A stretch of 64,000 bases of DNA from CAVVST01 sp963750995 (GCA_963750995.1 CAVVST010000001.1:62001-126000), one strand, 5' to 3'. Positions 46,218-55,054 are shown, counted from the first letter of the stretch. Notes: generated from the sequence alone by a model not told the origin. Numbers and translations: made by a program.

Positions 46218-47114
46218 CTAGCGCGTGTCGCGGAGCCGTGTCTCCAGGATCTGCGCGGCGGTGAACTGTTCGAGCTGCAGGACGTGGCGCGCCGTCTCCA
46301 CGAGGGCGGCGGCCGGGACCAGGCCGACGATTTCGCTTTCGAGCACCGCCACGCCGTATCGCTCGGCTTCGCGCTTGACTACCTCGAACACACGGAAGAT
46401 GGGCGTTTTCTCGTAATTCGTCAGGTTCATCGACACCTGGACGATGCCGCGGTCCTGGAGCGCGACACCCATCGCCTTCACGTAGCGGAAGCCGCCGCCG
46501 CTGAACCGTACCGCGGCGGCGATTTTTTTCGCCACGTCCAGACGGTCGGTGGCGAGGTTGATGTTGTAGGCGATGAGCGGCATGCGCGCGCCGATGACCG
46601 TCGCTCCCGCACTGGGGTGCGGCGACGCGGGGCCGTAGTCGGGCGCCCATTCCGGCTGCGACATCTTGGCCGCAAGCCCTTCGAACTGACCCCGCCTGAT
46701 GTCTTCCAGGTTCTTGCGGGCCGGATTGCTGGACGCTTCCTCGTATAGATACACGGGCACCTGGAATCGGCGCGCCACCTCGGCTCCGATCTCCTTGGCG
46801 AGCGTCACGCAGTCGTCGAGCGTCGCGCCGTCAATGGGAATGAACGGCACGACATCGACCGCGCCGAGGCGCGGATGCTCGCCAGAGTGACGGCGAAGAT
46901 CGATGTCCGCAACCGCGATCTCGAAGAGTTCGAGGATCGCCTGTTTTAGTGCGGCTGGTTCTCCAGCGAGCGTGATGACCGAGCGGTTATGCGACGCGTC
47001 AGACGACCGATCGAGCAGCCGCGCCCCCGGCACACGCTCGACGGCCTGCACGATCCGGTCGACCACTTCGCTGCGCCGACCTTCGCTCACGTTGGGCACG
47101 CTCTCGATGATCAT
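46218..47114 (-). CDS. ftcD: Glutamate formimidoyltransferase
   Basis: This 298-residue protein starts MIIESVPNVSEGRRSEVVDRI. Family motifs are DASHNRSVITLAGEP, the HSGEHPRLGAVDVVPFIP stretch with the catalytic His, and GARMPLIAYNINLATDRLDV. It transfers the formimino group of N-formimino-glutamate to tetrahydrofolate, the last step of histidine degradation to glutamate. Only the transferase domain is present; the cyclodeaminase half of mammalian-type FtcD is missing, which is common in bacteria. A GTG alternative (47132) adds six poorly conserved residues. Confidence 0.92.
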   Translation of the reverse strand: MIIESVPNVSEGRRSEVVDRIVQAVERVPGARLLDRSSDASHNRSVITLAGEPAALKQAILELFEIAVADIDLRRHSGEHPRLGAVDVVPFIPIDGATLDDCVTLAKEIGAEVARRFQVPVYLYEEASSNPARKNLEDIRRGQFEGLAAKMSQPEWAPDYGPASPHPSAGATVIGARMPLIAYNINLATDRLDVAKKIAAAVRFSGGGFRYVKAMGVALQDRGIVQVSMNLTNYEKTPIFRVFEVVKREAERYGVAVLESEIVGLVPAAALVETARHVLQLEQFTAAQILETRLRDTR

Positions 47115-47138
47115 TCCGCCGCGTTGTACCACGAGCGG

Positions 47139-47185
47139 AGGCCTGAAGGCCCCCGGCTAGCGGTTCCGGCCACCGGATTCCGGCC
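47139..47185. repeat. Palindromic GGAGGCCTGAAGGCC-type repeat region
   Basis: Holds GGAGGCCTGAAGGCCCCC and then GGTTCCGGCCACCGGATTCC. The first part is the same word family as 29688-29709. It lies between the divergent ftcD and TPR-type genes. Confidence 0.6.
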
Positions 47186-47193
47186 GTAATTCG

Positions 47194-47222
47194 TTGACCT
47201 GTGAAGAGTTTTGCCCGATAAT
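47194..47222 (+). promoter_or_regulatory. Sigma70 promoter of the TPR-RDD-pgpA run
   Basis: TTGACC and GATAAT with a 17-base spacer. Start of transcription would be about 47229, 16 bases ahead of the ATG at 47245. It probably drives the whole long plus-strand run. Confidence 0.65.
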
Positions 47223-47244
47223 CGCTCGACCTTACCCACCGCAG

Positions 47245-48060
47245 ATGTCTGATCCGCTGTCGACCAATCCGGTCCGGGGCGCGGATGCGCCAGACGACGC
47301 CGACCGCGAGGCGCGGATCGAACAGCTATTGCTCCTCGGGCTCGATCACTACTTCGCCGGCCACTACGAGCACGCGATCAGCGTGTGGACGCGGGTCGTC
47401 TTCCTCGAACGTCACCACGACCGCGCCCGCGCGTACATCGAACGTGCGCGCAGCGCGCTGGCCGAGCGCCACCGCGAGACCGAAGAGCTTCTCCACATCG
47501 GCGTCTCCGCCTACAACGCCGGCGAGGTCGACAAGGCGCGCGAGCTGCTGACACGAGCCGGCGACCAGGGTAGCGATACCGCGCACATCTTTCTTGATCG
47601 CTTGAACCGCGTCGGTGTCACCGCGCCTCCCGCCGATCTTCGGATCGATCCGCTGCCGCCGCGCCCTGCTCCGGCGCGCCCGCGCGTCCCGTCGCCGCCA
47701 CAGCGGCGCGGGTGGACAACCGCTGCGATCTTCGCGCTCGTCCTGGCCGTGGGCATGCTGGTGGGCGGGCTGCCGATCGGATCGTGGCTGTCGGAGCTCC
47801 AGGTGGCGGCGCCGGCACCACCGGCCCAGGCGGCATTCGACGAACCGTTGCCCGTCGTACGCGCGTCGGAGACGGCCGTTGCCCGGGCCCACGAGCTGTA
47901 CGCGGGCGGTCGCCTGCGCGATGCGCTCCGCCAGCTGGACCGCGTCGATATCGCGGACCCGCTGCGGGCCGACGCCGACCGCCTTCGTATCGATATTCAG
48001 CGCCAGCTCCTGGTTGCGGCGGGAATCCCGACGCCGGCGCCCGCGGGGGTGCAGCCGTGA
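47245..48060 (+). CDS. TPR-like protein with one membrane helix
   Basis: The protein has 271 residues. The N-terminal half has two helix-pair repeats (LLLLGLDHYFAGHYEHAISV and LLHIGVSAYNAGEVDKAREL), recognisable as TPR-like. A Pro/Arg-rich linker follows, then a membrane helix TTAAIFALVLAVGMLVGGL near residue 165. The C-terminal part has one more pair (AHELYAGGRLRDALRQL). It probably anchors a periplasmic scaffold. ATG 47245 is chosen because it follows a good promoter and agrees with the hydrophilic start MSDPLSTNP; an upstream TTG at 47194 lies in the promoter. Its stop overlaps the GTG of the next gene. Confidence 0.7.
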   Translation: MSDPLSTNPVRGADAPDDADREARIEQLLLLGLDHYFAGHYEHAISVWTRVVFLERHHDRARAYIERARSALAERHRETEELLHIGVSAYNAGEVDKARELLTRAGDQGSDTAHIFLDRLNRVGVTAPPADLRIDPLPPRPAPARPRVPSPPQRRGWTTAAIFALVLAVGMLVGGLPIGSWLSELQVAAPAPPAQAAFDEPLPVVRASETAVARAHELYAGGRLRDALRQLDRVDIADPLRADADRLRIDIQRQLLVAAGIPTPAPAGVQP

Positions 48061-49064
48061 AATGCCCGAAGTGCAACTATCTCGGGTTCGAGACCGGCGA
48101 TCGGTGCAAGAACTGCGGCTATGACTTCTCGCTGATGAACGATCCGGATCCGTCGATCGATCTCGACTTCGAACTCGCCTTGCGCGCATCGGACGATACG
48201 CTCCCGGCGTCCGTGCAGTGGGACGACCAGTTCAATCACATGGACGCCGACGCGCTTGCGGACACCGCGGCGCTGGCTGAATCGCCGGCAGCCCTCGAGA
48301 TTGCGGATCCGCATCCTGAACCCGCACCCGAGCCGCGGCGCGATCCTCCCATGCGGGTCGAGCGCAAGGCGAGTGCGTTTGGCCCCGCATCGCTCTTCGA
48401 CGCCGGCGACGAGCCGATGATCCGGGTGCCCGCAGCGCCTCGTGCCCCGCTCGCCGTTCGTCGCACACCGGAGGCACCGCGGCTTCGCGCGGTATCGCGT
48501 GCGGTGCCCAAGCCATCGCGGCCCATCGAATCATCGCCGGCGCTTGATTTCGTGGAAGACCCGACGCCAGTCGCCGACGTCGAACCGATCGCAGAGACGC
48601 GCGCGCGCACGGCGTCGCGGCTGGCCGCCGGCAGCGCGCCTGCCGCGGACAGCGACCCCGGGGCGCGTCTGGCGGCAGCCGCCATCGATCACGCTCTGCT
48701 CGGCGCCATAGACCTCGCGGTCGTGTATTTCACCGTCCGGATGACCGGCCTGACGCTGGACGATCTGTTGATACTGCCGCTCGTACCGCTCGTGGCCTTT
48801 CTCCTGCTGGTGAAGCTGTCGTATTTCGCCGCATTCACTGCCGTTGGCGGCCAGACGATTGGCAAGATGGCGATGCGCATCCGCGTCGTGACCGCTGAAG
48901 ACGGAACGGTCAACGGTCCGCTCGCGGTGAAGCGGACGCTGGCCGGCGTGGCCTCCGCCGTGACGCTCGGCATCGGCTTTCTTCCCGCGCTCCTCGGATC
49001 CGAGCGCCGCGCGCTCCACGATCGTCTGACGCACACACGCGTCGTCGCTCTCCCTTCCGCCTGA
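48057..49064 (+). CDS. Zinc-ribbon plus RDD-family membrane protein
   Basis: This 335-residue protein, from GTG 48057, starts with a zinc ribbon (MKCPKCNYLGFETGDRCKNC), a low-complexity Ala/Pro/Glu-rich linker of about 170 residues, and a C-terminal RDD domain with ARLAAAAIDHALLGAIDLAV, VKLSYFAAFTAVGGQTIGKM and RIRVVTAEDG. RDD proteins are integral membrane proteins, and some act as sodium or osmolyte transporters. The added zinc ribbon and long linker are unusual. It overlaps the TPR-like gene (GTGA), so the two look like one unit. Confidence 0.78.
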   Translation: MKCPKCNYLGFETGDRCKNCGYDFSLMNDPDPSIDLDFELALRASDDTLPASVQWDDQFNHMDADALADTAALAESPAALEIADPHPEPAPEPRRDPPMRVERKASAFGPASLFDAGDEPMIRVPAAPRAPLAVRRTPEAPRLRAVSRAVPKPSRPIESSPALDFVEDPTPVADVEPIAETRARTASRLAAGSAPAADSDPGARLAAAAIDHALLGAIDLAVVYFTVRMTGLTLDDLLILPLVPLVAFLLLVKLSYFAAFTAVGGQTIGKMAMRIRVVTAEDGTVNGPLAVKRTLAGVASAVTLGIGFLPALLGSERRALHDRLTHTRVVALPSA

Positions 49065-49086
49065 TCGCGCCCTCTTCGAGCTGCGA

Positions 49087-49551
49087 ATGCACCGGGTAGG
49101 GCTGTTCATCGCCACGTGCGGATACCTTGGGTATGTACCGCTGGCCCCGGGCACATTCGGGTCGGCCGCAGGGCTCGCCGTCTTCTTTCTGATCCGCAGC
49201 ACCGGTTCGATGACCGTGGAGGTGGCCGCGATCCTCGTGCTCTTCGCGATCGGCATCTGGAGTGGAACTGTTGCCGAGCACTATTTTGGCGGCATCGATC
49301 CCGCGCCTGTCGTCATGGACGAAGTGGTCGGCATGCTCATCACGCTGGCGTTTTTGCCGGTCAGCGTCACGGGCGCTATCGTCGGGTTCCTGGTGTTTCG
49401 TGTGCTCGACGTCGTCAAGCCCTGGCCGTCGGCTCGGTTCGAACGCCTGCCGGGCGGGCTTGGCGTGATGGCTGACGATGGGATGGCGGCGATCTATGGA
49501 AACCTCGTGATGCACGGCCTGATTTGGGCGATACCCGGATGGCTGGTCTGA
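49087..49551 (+). CDS. pgpA: Phosphatidylglycerophosphatase A
   Basis: The protein has 154 residues and four or so membrane helices. Family motifs are APGTFGSAAGLAVFF near residue 20, VVMDEVVGMLITLAF with acid residues, VFRVLDVVKPWPS and LGVMADDGMAAIYGN. PgpA dephosphorylates PGP to phosphatidylglycerol in the inner membrane. It precedes cinA with a 13-base overlap. The nearby plsY and gpsA genes make phospholipid synthesis a theme of this run. Confidence 0.92.
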   Translation: MHRVGLFIATCGYLGYVPLAPGTFGSAAGLAVFFLIRSTGSMTVEVAAILVLFAIGIWSGTVAEHYFGGIDPAPVVMDEVVGMLITLAFLPVSVTGAIVGFLVFRVLDVVKPWPSARFERLPGGLGVMADDGMAAIYGNLVMHGLIWAIPGWLV

Positions 49552-50798
49552 GCCGCGCGGCAATCCTCGCGGTCGGCAGCGAACTGCTCACGTCGTCTCG
49601 CCTCGATACCAATTCACTCTTCATCACCGAGCAGCTGAACCTCCTGGGGATCGAAGTGGTCGGCAAGAGCCAGATCGGCGACGACCGCGGGGAGTTGGCG
49701 TCGGCGGTGCGATACGCGCTCGGCCGGGCGGATCTGGTCGTCTGCTGCGGCGGGCTGGGCCCGACCGACGACGACGTGACGCGCGAGGTGGTCGCGGAGG
49801 TGCTTGGCCGGGCGATGGCCGAGGACGAGCGGATTACGGCGCGGATCAGGGCCAGGTTCGAATCGCGCCGGATGGAGATGCCGGCGATCAACCGGCGGCA
49901 GGCGATGGTGCCTGCCGGGGCGCGCGTCATCGACAACGTCAACGGGACCGCGCCGGGACTCTGGCTCGATACCGGCTCGCAGGCCGTCCTGCTCCTGCCC
50001 GGGCCGCCGCGCGAGCTCAAGGCGATGCTCGCATCGGTCGTGGAGGAACTGCTCGCGCCCCGGTCGCAGGGGTTGTCGCTGGTCAGGCGCGTCATCAAGA
50101 TCACCGGTCGCACGGAATCGCACACGGAGGAGGCCGTTCAGCCGTTGTATCGCGAGTGGGCACAGGCTGATGTGCCGGTCGCGGCAACGATCCTCGCGTC
50201 ACTGGGTCAAATCGAGCTGCACGTGTCGGCGCGCGCGCAGTCGCGTGACCGGGCGGCGGCCGCTGCCGCCGCTGCCGCGGCGCAGGTCGCTGCCGTGCTC
50301 GGTCTCGATGCTTACAGCCTGGAAGGCCACACTCTCGAACAGGTTGTCGGAGAGTTGCTCGTCGAACGGGGGTTGCGGATCGCCTGCGCCGAGTCGTGCA
50401 CCGGCGGCCTGCTGACTTCACGGCTGACGGACGTGCCCGGCAGCTCCCGTTACGTAGAGCGCGCGGTGGTGGCATACGCGAACGACGCCAAGGTCGAGCT
50501 GCTCGGCGTTCCGCCCGCGCTCATCGAGGAGCACGGAGCCGTGAGCGAGCGCGTTGCGCAGGCGATGGCCCAGGGCATTCGTGCGAGCGCAAAGGCCGAC
50601 ATCGGCGTGGGCGTCACCGGCATCGCCGGGCCCGGAGGCGGCACGCCTGAGAAGCCGGTCGGCACCGTCGCGGTGGCGGCGGTCGGGCCGTCCGGGGTCC
50701 GTTCTCGCGTCTTCCGGTTCGTCGGCGATCGCGAGCTCGTCAAGTTCCAGGCGTCCCAGGCGGCGCTCGACATGATCCGGCGCATGCTGCTGTCGTGA
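49539..50798 (+). CDS. cinA: CinA-family protein (nicotinamide-nucleotide amidase type)
   Basis: This 419-residue protein has an N-terminal MoCF-like domain (AAILAVGSELLTSSRLDTNS, VVCCGGLGPTDDDVTREV) and a C-terminal CinA domain (CAESCTGGLLTSRLTDVPGS, VGVTGIAGPGGGTPEKPVGT). In relatives the C domain deamidates NMN in pyridine nucleotide salvage. ATG 49539 (MAGLSRAAI) overlaps pgpA; a longer start at 49524 is less likely. The thpR GTG overlaps its stop. In many bacteria cinA neighbours pgpA in just this order. Confidence 0.92.
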   Translation: MAGLSRAAILAVGSELLTSSRLDTNSLFITEQLNLLGIEVVGKSQIGDDRGELASAVRYALGRADLVVCCGGLGPTDDDVTREVVAEVLGRAMAEDERITARIRARFESRRMEMPAINRRQAMVPAGARVIDNVNGTAPGLWLDTGSQAVLLLPGPPRELKAMLASVVEELLAPRSQGLSLVRRVIKITGRTESHTEEAVQPLYREWAQADVPVAATILASLGQIELHVSARAQSRDRAAAAAAAAAAQVAAVLGLDAYSLEGHTLEQVVGELLVERGLRIACAESCTGGLLTSRLTDVPGSSRYVERAVVAYANDAKVELLGVPPALIEEHGAVSERVAQAMAQGIRASAKADIGVGVTGIAGPGGGTPEKPVGTVAVAAVGPSGVRSRVFRFVGDRELVKFQASQAALDMIRRMLLS

Positions 50799-51373
50799 GA
50801 CTGTTCGTCGCGGTCGAGATCGATCCAGCAGTGGCAGGGTCGCTTGCCGCATTCAGCGCCCAGCTGCGGCAGAGGGCACATGGGTTGGCGCCGGCCGCAC
50901 GCATCGGGTGGGTGAGTCCCGAACAACTGCACGTGACCTCACGTTTCATTGGTGAAGTGAATGACAAGAAGGCGTCGGCGATCGCGGGCGCATTGCTAGA
51001 GGAGCTGGAGATCGATCCATTCGAGCTCGTTCTCCGGGGAGCGGGCGCGTTTCCAGAGCGGGGCGCGCCGCGTGTGTTATGGGCAGGCATCTCCTCTGGC
51101 GTGGAAGGGCTGACCGCGCTGGAAGCGGAGGTGAGCCGCCGGCTGATTGCCTGCGGGATTGCCCGGGAAGAGCGACCGTATCGTCCACACGTGACCCTCG
51201 CCCGCGTGCGCGAGGCAGCCGGCCTTCGATCGGCAGCCTTGTTCGAGACGCTGGCCGACCAGCGATTCGGCATGACGCCGGTGGAGGCGATTACACTGTT
51301 CCAGAGCCGCACATCGCCGAAAGGCGCGGTCTACACGCCGCTGCATCGGACCCGGTTGCATCATCGTTCATGA
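50795..51373 (+). CDS. thpR: RNA 2',3'-cyclic phosphodiesterase (2H family)
   Basis: This 192-residue protein starts MRLFVAVEIDPAVAGSL (GTG start). The two 2H-family motifs are LHVTSRFIGE (HxT/S) near residue 48 and PHVTLARVRE near 131, with FELVLRGAGAFP between. The enzyme opens 2',3'-cyclic phosphates at RNA ends and is related to the former LigT 2'-5' RNA ligase. It overlaps both neighbours by four bases (cinA and plsY). Confidence 0.9.
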   Translation: MRLFVAVEIDPAVAGSLAAFSAQLRQRAHGLAPAARIGWVSPEQLHVTSRFIGEVNDKKASAIAGALLEELEIDPFELVLRGAGAFPERGAPRVLWAGISSGVEGLTALEAEVSRRLIACGIAREERPYRPHVTLARVREAAGLRSAALFETLADQRFGMTPVEAITLFQSRTSPKGAVYTPLHRTRLHHRS

Positions 51374-51957
51374 ACGAAATCGCTGTCGTCGCATTCGGCT
51401 ACCTCGCGGGATCGGTCCCGTTCGCGTTCCTGCTGGCGCGGCGGCGCGGCGTGGACTTGCGCTTCGCCGGCAGCGGCAACATTGGCGCCGCGAACGTGCT
51501 GAGGACAAGCGGCGTGCCCAACGCGGTGCTGGCGCTGTTGCTGGATGCGGCGAAGGGCTCGGTGGCAGTGCTCGTCGCGCAGCGTCTTTCCGCGGAGCCC
51601 GCGACGCCGGTGGCGGGCGGGCTGGCGGCCGTCATCGGCCACATCTATCCGGTGTGGCTCGGTTTTCGTGGAGGCAAGGGCGTCGCGACTGCCGGGGGGG
51701 TGTTCGTCCTGCTGACGCCGGCCGCGGTCGCCGTTGCCGGCGCCGTGTTCGCGCTGACGCTCTGGGTCACGCGTTACATCTCGGCTGGCTCGATCGCCGC
51801 GGCCGTGGCGCTGGCTGTGACGATGGCGGCGATGGACGTGCCGGCCGCGGTCACCATCGGGGCCATGATCGCCGCGGTGATCATCATCCATCGCCACCGC
51901 GGCAACCTCGCGCGGCTGCTCGCCGGAACCGAGCGCCGCGTCGGCCAGCGGCTGTAG
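51370..51957 (+). CDS. plsY: Acyl-phosphate:glycerol-3-phosphate acyltransferase PlsY
   Basis: This 195-residue multipass protein has FGYLAGSVPFAFLLAR, GSGNIGAANVLRTSG near residue 38, YPVWLGFRGGKGVAT near 98 and HRHRGNLARLLAGTE near the C terminus, the three conserved PlsY loops. It acylates G3P using acyl phosphate, the first step of phospholipid synthesis. The ATG overlaps thpR. A palindrome begins at its stop, and gpsA, which makes its substrate G3P, follows. plsX is not in the window. Confidence 0.94.
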   Translation: MNEIAVVAFGYLAGSVPFAFLLARRRGVDLRFAGSGNIGAANVLRTSGVPNAVLALLLDAAKGSVAVLVAQRLSAEPATPVAGGLAAVIGHIYPVWLGFRGGKGVATAGGVFVLLTPAAVAVAGAVFALTLWVTRYISAGSIAAAVALAVTMAAMDVPAAVTIGAMIAAVIIIHRHRGNLARLLAGTERRVGQRL

Positions 51958-52004
51958 GGTCAGACCAAGGGTCAGACCAAATGGTCTGACCCTTGGTCTG
52001 ACCC
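51957..52004. repeat. Perfect 23-bp inverted repeat with doubled GGTCAGACC words
   Basis: Arms 51957-51979 and 51982-52004 are exact reverse complements around a two-base AA loop. Each arm contains the word GGTCAGACC twice. It lies between plsY and gpsA, touching the plsY stop. It could form a cruciform or RNA hairpin. Confidence 0.92.
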
Positions 52005-52021
52005 CAACTAGGGAGGCGCAT

Positions 52022-53020
52022 ATTCGTCAGGTTGCGATACTCGGTGCAGGGGGGTGGGGAACCGCTCTTGCGGTGCATCTCGCCCGCGCCGGCCACGACA
52101 CCTGTTTGTGGGCGCGCGACGCCGGCCTCGTGACCGACATGTCAGAGCGCCGCGCGAATGCGGTTTACCTGCCCGACATCCGCTTCCCCCCGCGTCTTCG
52201 GGTTACCGGCGATCTGGCCGAAGCGCTTCGCGGCGTCGAACTCGTCGTCGCCGCCGTGCCTTCCCACGGGACGAGACAAATCCTGAAACGCGCCGCTCCG
52301 ATCATTCAGCGCGGGGCGACGGTCGTGAGCGCGACGAAGGGTCTCGAGCAGGACACGCTGTTCCGGATGTCCGAGGTGATCGAGCAGGAGCTTGGTCCGG
52401 ATATTCACGTCGCCGTGCTCTCGGGCCCCAGTTTCGCAGCGGAGCTCGCCCGCCAGCTTCCCACCGCGGTCTCAGTCGCGTCCCGCGATGCCACCGTCGT
52501 CGAACAGGTGCAGGCGGACTTCCGGGCAGGTTACCTGCGCCTCTATGGCACCAGCGACGTCATCGGCGTCGAAGTGGGCGGGGCGTTGAAGAACATCATC
52601 GCCATCGCGGCGGGAGTCGCGGAGGGCCTTTCGCTTGGGCACAATGCGCTGGCGGGCCTCATCACGCGCGGGCTGGCCGAGATCACCCGCCTCGCCTGCG
52701 CCGCCGGCGCACAGCGCGAGACGCTCGCCGGGTTAACTGGCCTGGGCGACCTCGTGTTGACCTGTACCGGCGCGCTCAGCCGCAATCGCCACGTGGGCAT
52801 CGAGCTCGCGCGTGGCCGTTCGCTGGACGACGTCCTGTCGGGGATGAAGATGGTGGCGGAAGGCGTGCGGACGACGGATGCCGCGCTCGCGCTGGGAGCC
52901 CGGCACGGCGTCGAGCTGCCGATTACCGCCCAGGTGGCCGAATTGCTTGGCGGCCGCAAGGATGCACGCACGGCGCTCTATGACCTGATGCTGCGGCCGC
53001 AACGTGCAGAGGCGGGATAA
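52022..53020 (+). CDS. gpsA: Glycerol-3-phosphate dehydrogenase [NAD(P)+]
   Basis: GpsA makes sn-glycerol-3-phosphate from dihydroxyacetone phosphate for PlsY. The Rossmann motif ILGAGGWGTALAVHLARAG is at the very start. VVAAVPSHGTRQI, VSATKGLEQDT, LSGPSFAAEL and NIIAIAAGVAEGLSLGHNAL with the catalytic Lys follow. The first conventional start, GTG 52073, would delete the glycine-rich motif. The only near start before it is ATT 52022, preceded by GGGAGG five bases upstream. ATT is rare, so either it is real or a base of an ATG is missing. Corrected length is about 332 residues. Confidence 0.92.
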   Translation: MRQVAILGAGGWGTALAVHLARAGHDTCLWARDAGLVTDMSERRANAVYLPDIRFPPRLRVTGDLAEALRGVELVVAAVPSHGTRQILKRAAPIIQRGATVVSATKGLEQDTLFRMSEVIEQELGPDIHVAVLSGPSFAAELARQLPTAVSVASRDATVVEQVQADFRAGYLRLYGTSDVIGVEVGGALKNIIAIAAGVAEGLSLGHNALAGLITRGLAEITRLACAAGAQRETLAGLTGLGDLVLTCTGALSRNRHVGIELARGRSLDDVLSGMKMVAEGVRTTDAALALGARHGVELPITAQVAELLGGRKDARTALYDLMLRPQRAEAG

Positions 53021-53026
53021 TCATCT

Positions 53027-53953
53027 GTGGGTTTTTTTGATCGCCTTCGCGAGGGGCTGACTCGCACTAAAGAACAGCTGCTTGTCCGGTTCGACGAGAT
53101 TGTCGAACGCGCCGACGCGCAGGGGCCCGAAGCCAGGGAAATCGACGTCGACACCGTCGAGGCGCTCGAAGAGCTCCTGATCTCGGCGGATGTCGGCATC
53201 GCGGCGACCGAGCAGATCGTCACCGCGGTCCGCAGCCGGGCGCGTCGGGGTGAAAGCCTGCGCGAGCTGGTCAAGAGCGAGATCCGGGGCATCTTCGACG
53301 CCGTCGACACGTCGGCGGCACTGAACGGTTACACGCCGCACGTCACGCTGATCGTGGGTGTCAACGGCACCGGTAAGACAACCACGATTGGAAAGCTCGC
53401 CAACCTGTTGAAGGCGTCCGGGAAGCAGCCGCTGGTGTGCGCGGCCGACACCTTCCGCGCCGCCGCTGTGGAGCAACTGGCGATCTGGGCAGATCGCGCG
53501 CATGTCGACATCGTTCGCGCGAAAGAAGGCTCCGATCCGGCTGCGGTCGTGTTCGACGCGATCCAGTCTGGAAAAGCGAAGGGCCGCGATCCAATTCTCG
53601 TCGACACGGCGGGCCGCCTGCACACGCGCGCCAACCTGATGAGCGAGCTCGACAAGATTCGCCGCGTCGCCGGACGTGCGGCCGAGGGGGCGCCGCACGA
53701 AGTACTGCTGGTACTCGACGCGACGGTGGGTCAGAACGGGCTGGCGCAGGCGCGCGAGTTCACCAGCGTCGCCGGCGTGACCGGGATCGTGCTCACCAAG
53801 CTCGATGGCACCGCCAAGGGCGGCATAGCGGTCGCTATCGCCCACGACCTCAAGCTGCCGATCCGCTACGTCGGCGTCGGAGAGGGTATCGACGACCTGA
53901 TTCCTTTTTCCGCCCAGGACTACGTCGACGCCCTGTTTCAGCAGAAGTGGTAG
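53027..53953 (+). CDS. ftsY: Signal recognition particle receptor FtsY
   Basis: This 308-residue SRP GTPase starts at GTG 53027 (MGFFDRLREGLTRTKEQL). The NG domain has GVNGTGKTTTIGKLANLL near residue 107, CAADTFRAAAVEQL, VDTAGRLHTRANLMSEL and LTKLDGTAKGGIAVAIA. The long acidic A domain of E. coli FtsY is absent. FtsY docks ribosome-SRP complexes at the membrane. The ribD GTG lies within its last codons. Its partner ffh is 3 kb downstream in the same run. Confidence 0.95.
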   Translation: MGFFDRLREGLTRTKEQLLVRFDEIVERADAQGPEAREIDVDTVEALEELLISADVGIAATEQIVTAVRSRARRGESLRELVKSEIRGIFDAVDTSAALNGYTPHVTLIVGVNGTGKTTTIGKLANLLKASGKQPLVCAADTFRAAAVEQLAIWADRAHVDIVRAKEGSDPAAVVFDAIQSGKAKGRDPILVDTAGRLHTRANLMSELDKIRRVAGRAAEGAPHEVLLVLDATVGQNGLAQAREFTSVAGVTGIVLTKLDGTAKGGIAVAIAHDLKLPIRYVGVGEGIDDLIPFSAQDYVDALFQQKW

Positions 53954-55054
53954 ACGACCCGTTTCGGCGCGCGGACGTGCGGTGGATGCGGCGGGCGCTC
54001 GAGCATGCGCGCCGCGCCATCGGCCGGACGACCCCCAACCCGCTCGTCGGCGCCTGTATCGTCACGCCTGAAGGCATCGTCGTCGGCGACGGTTGCCATG
54101 AACGCGCCGGCGAACCCCATGCCGAGGTGGCTGCGCTGGAGGAAGCCGGTGAGCGGGCACGGGGCGCCACGCTGTACTGCACGCTCGAACCGTGCGTCCA
54201 TACCGGCCGCACCGGGCCATGCACCGAGCGGATCATGGCCGCCGGCATCGTCCGCGTCGTGGCTGCGATGGAAGATCCGTTTCCTCTCGTCCAGGGCCGG
54301 GGCTTCGCCGCTCTCAGGCAACGCGGCATCGTGGTCGAGACCGGCGTGGCCCGCGACGAAGCGGTGCGGTTGAACCAACCCTTCATCACGGCGATGCGTG
54401 AGAAGCGGCCTTTCGTGATCCTCAAGGCGGCCACCAGCCTGGATGGACGAATGGCGGCGGCGCCGGGCGAGCGCACGCAGCTCACCTCCGAGGCGTCGGC
54501 CCGTCACGCGCATTACCAGCGGGCCCAGGTGGACGCGATTGCTATTGGATCCGGCACGCTTCTCGTCGACGATCCCCTGCTGACCGCGCGCCTGGTGTAC
54601 CGCGAACGGCCGTTGACGCGAGTGGTCTTCGACCGCGGGTTGCGCGCCTCGCCGGCGCGCACGCGTCTTTTCAACGCTGGCGTCGGGACCAGTGATAATA
54701 GTGACGTCGTCCGAGGCCAGGCGCTTTCACGCCGACCGCGCGCATGCGCTCGAAGGTGCGGGCGCAACGCTGCTCGAGGTCGACGATCCGAGCGTGACCG
54801 CGGCGATTCGCGCGTTGAGCGCCCACGATATCCAGAGCGTGCTGCTCGAGGGCGGCGCGGCAATACATCAAGCCGCGTGGGAAGAAGACGTCGTCGACTA
54901 CGTGCAGCTCTATGTGGCGCCGATGACGATTGGCGCCAACGCACCCGGTTTCCTCGAGGGGATCGCGTTCACACCGGCGTCCCTGTACGAGCAGCGGACC
55001 CGGGCGCTCGGTCCCGACTCGTTGATTGAAGGATATGTTCACCGGCCTGATTGA
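53947..55054 (+). CDS. ribD: Bifunctional riboflavin enzyme RibD (frame break near 54687)
   Basis: The N-terminal deaminase carries NPLVGACIVTPEG, the zinc ligands PHAEVAALEEA and CTLEPCVHTGRTGPC. The reductase half (FVILKAATSLDGRMAA, VDAIAIGSGTLLVDDP) runs to about 54686, where one extra base breaks the frame. It continues as VIIVTSSEARRFHADRA, SVLLEGGAAIHQAAW and the C terminus. Together about 368 residues, the normal size. RibD does two steps: deamination and reduction of the pyrimidine intermediate. Start GTG 53947 overlaps ftsY; ribE starts within its last codons. Confidence 0.88.

Noticed and set aside
53437..55029. A fused frame spanning ftsY antiphase sequence and ribD
   Set aside because: The first 170 residues are an out-of-phase shadow of ftsY. 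Only the part after GTG 53947 has RibD motifs.
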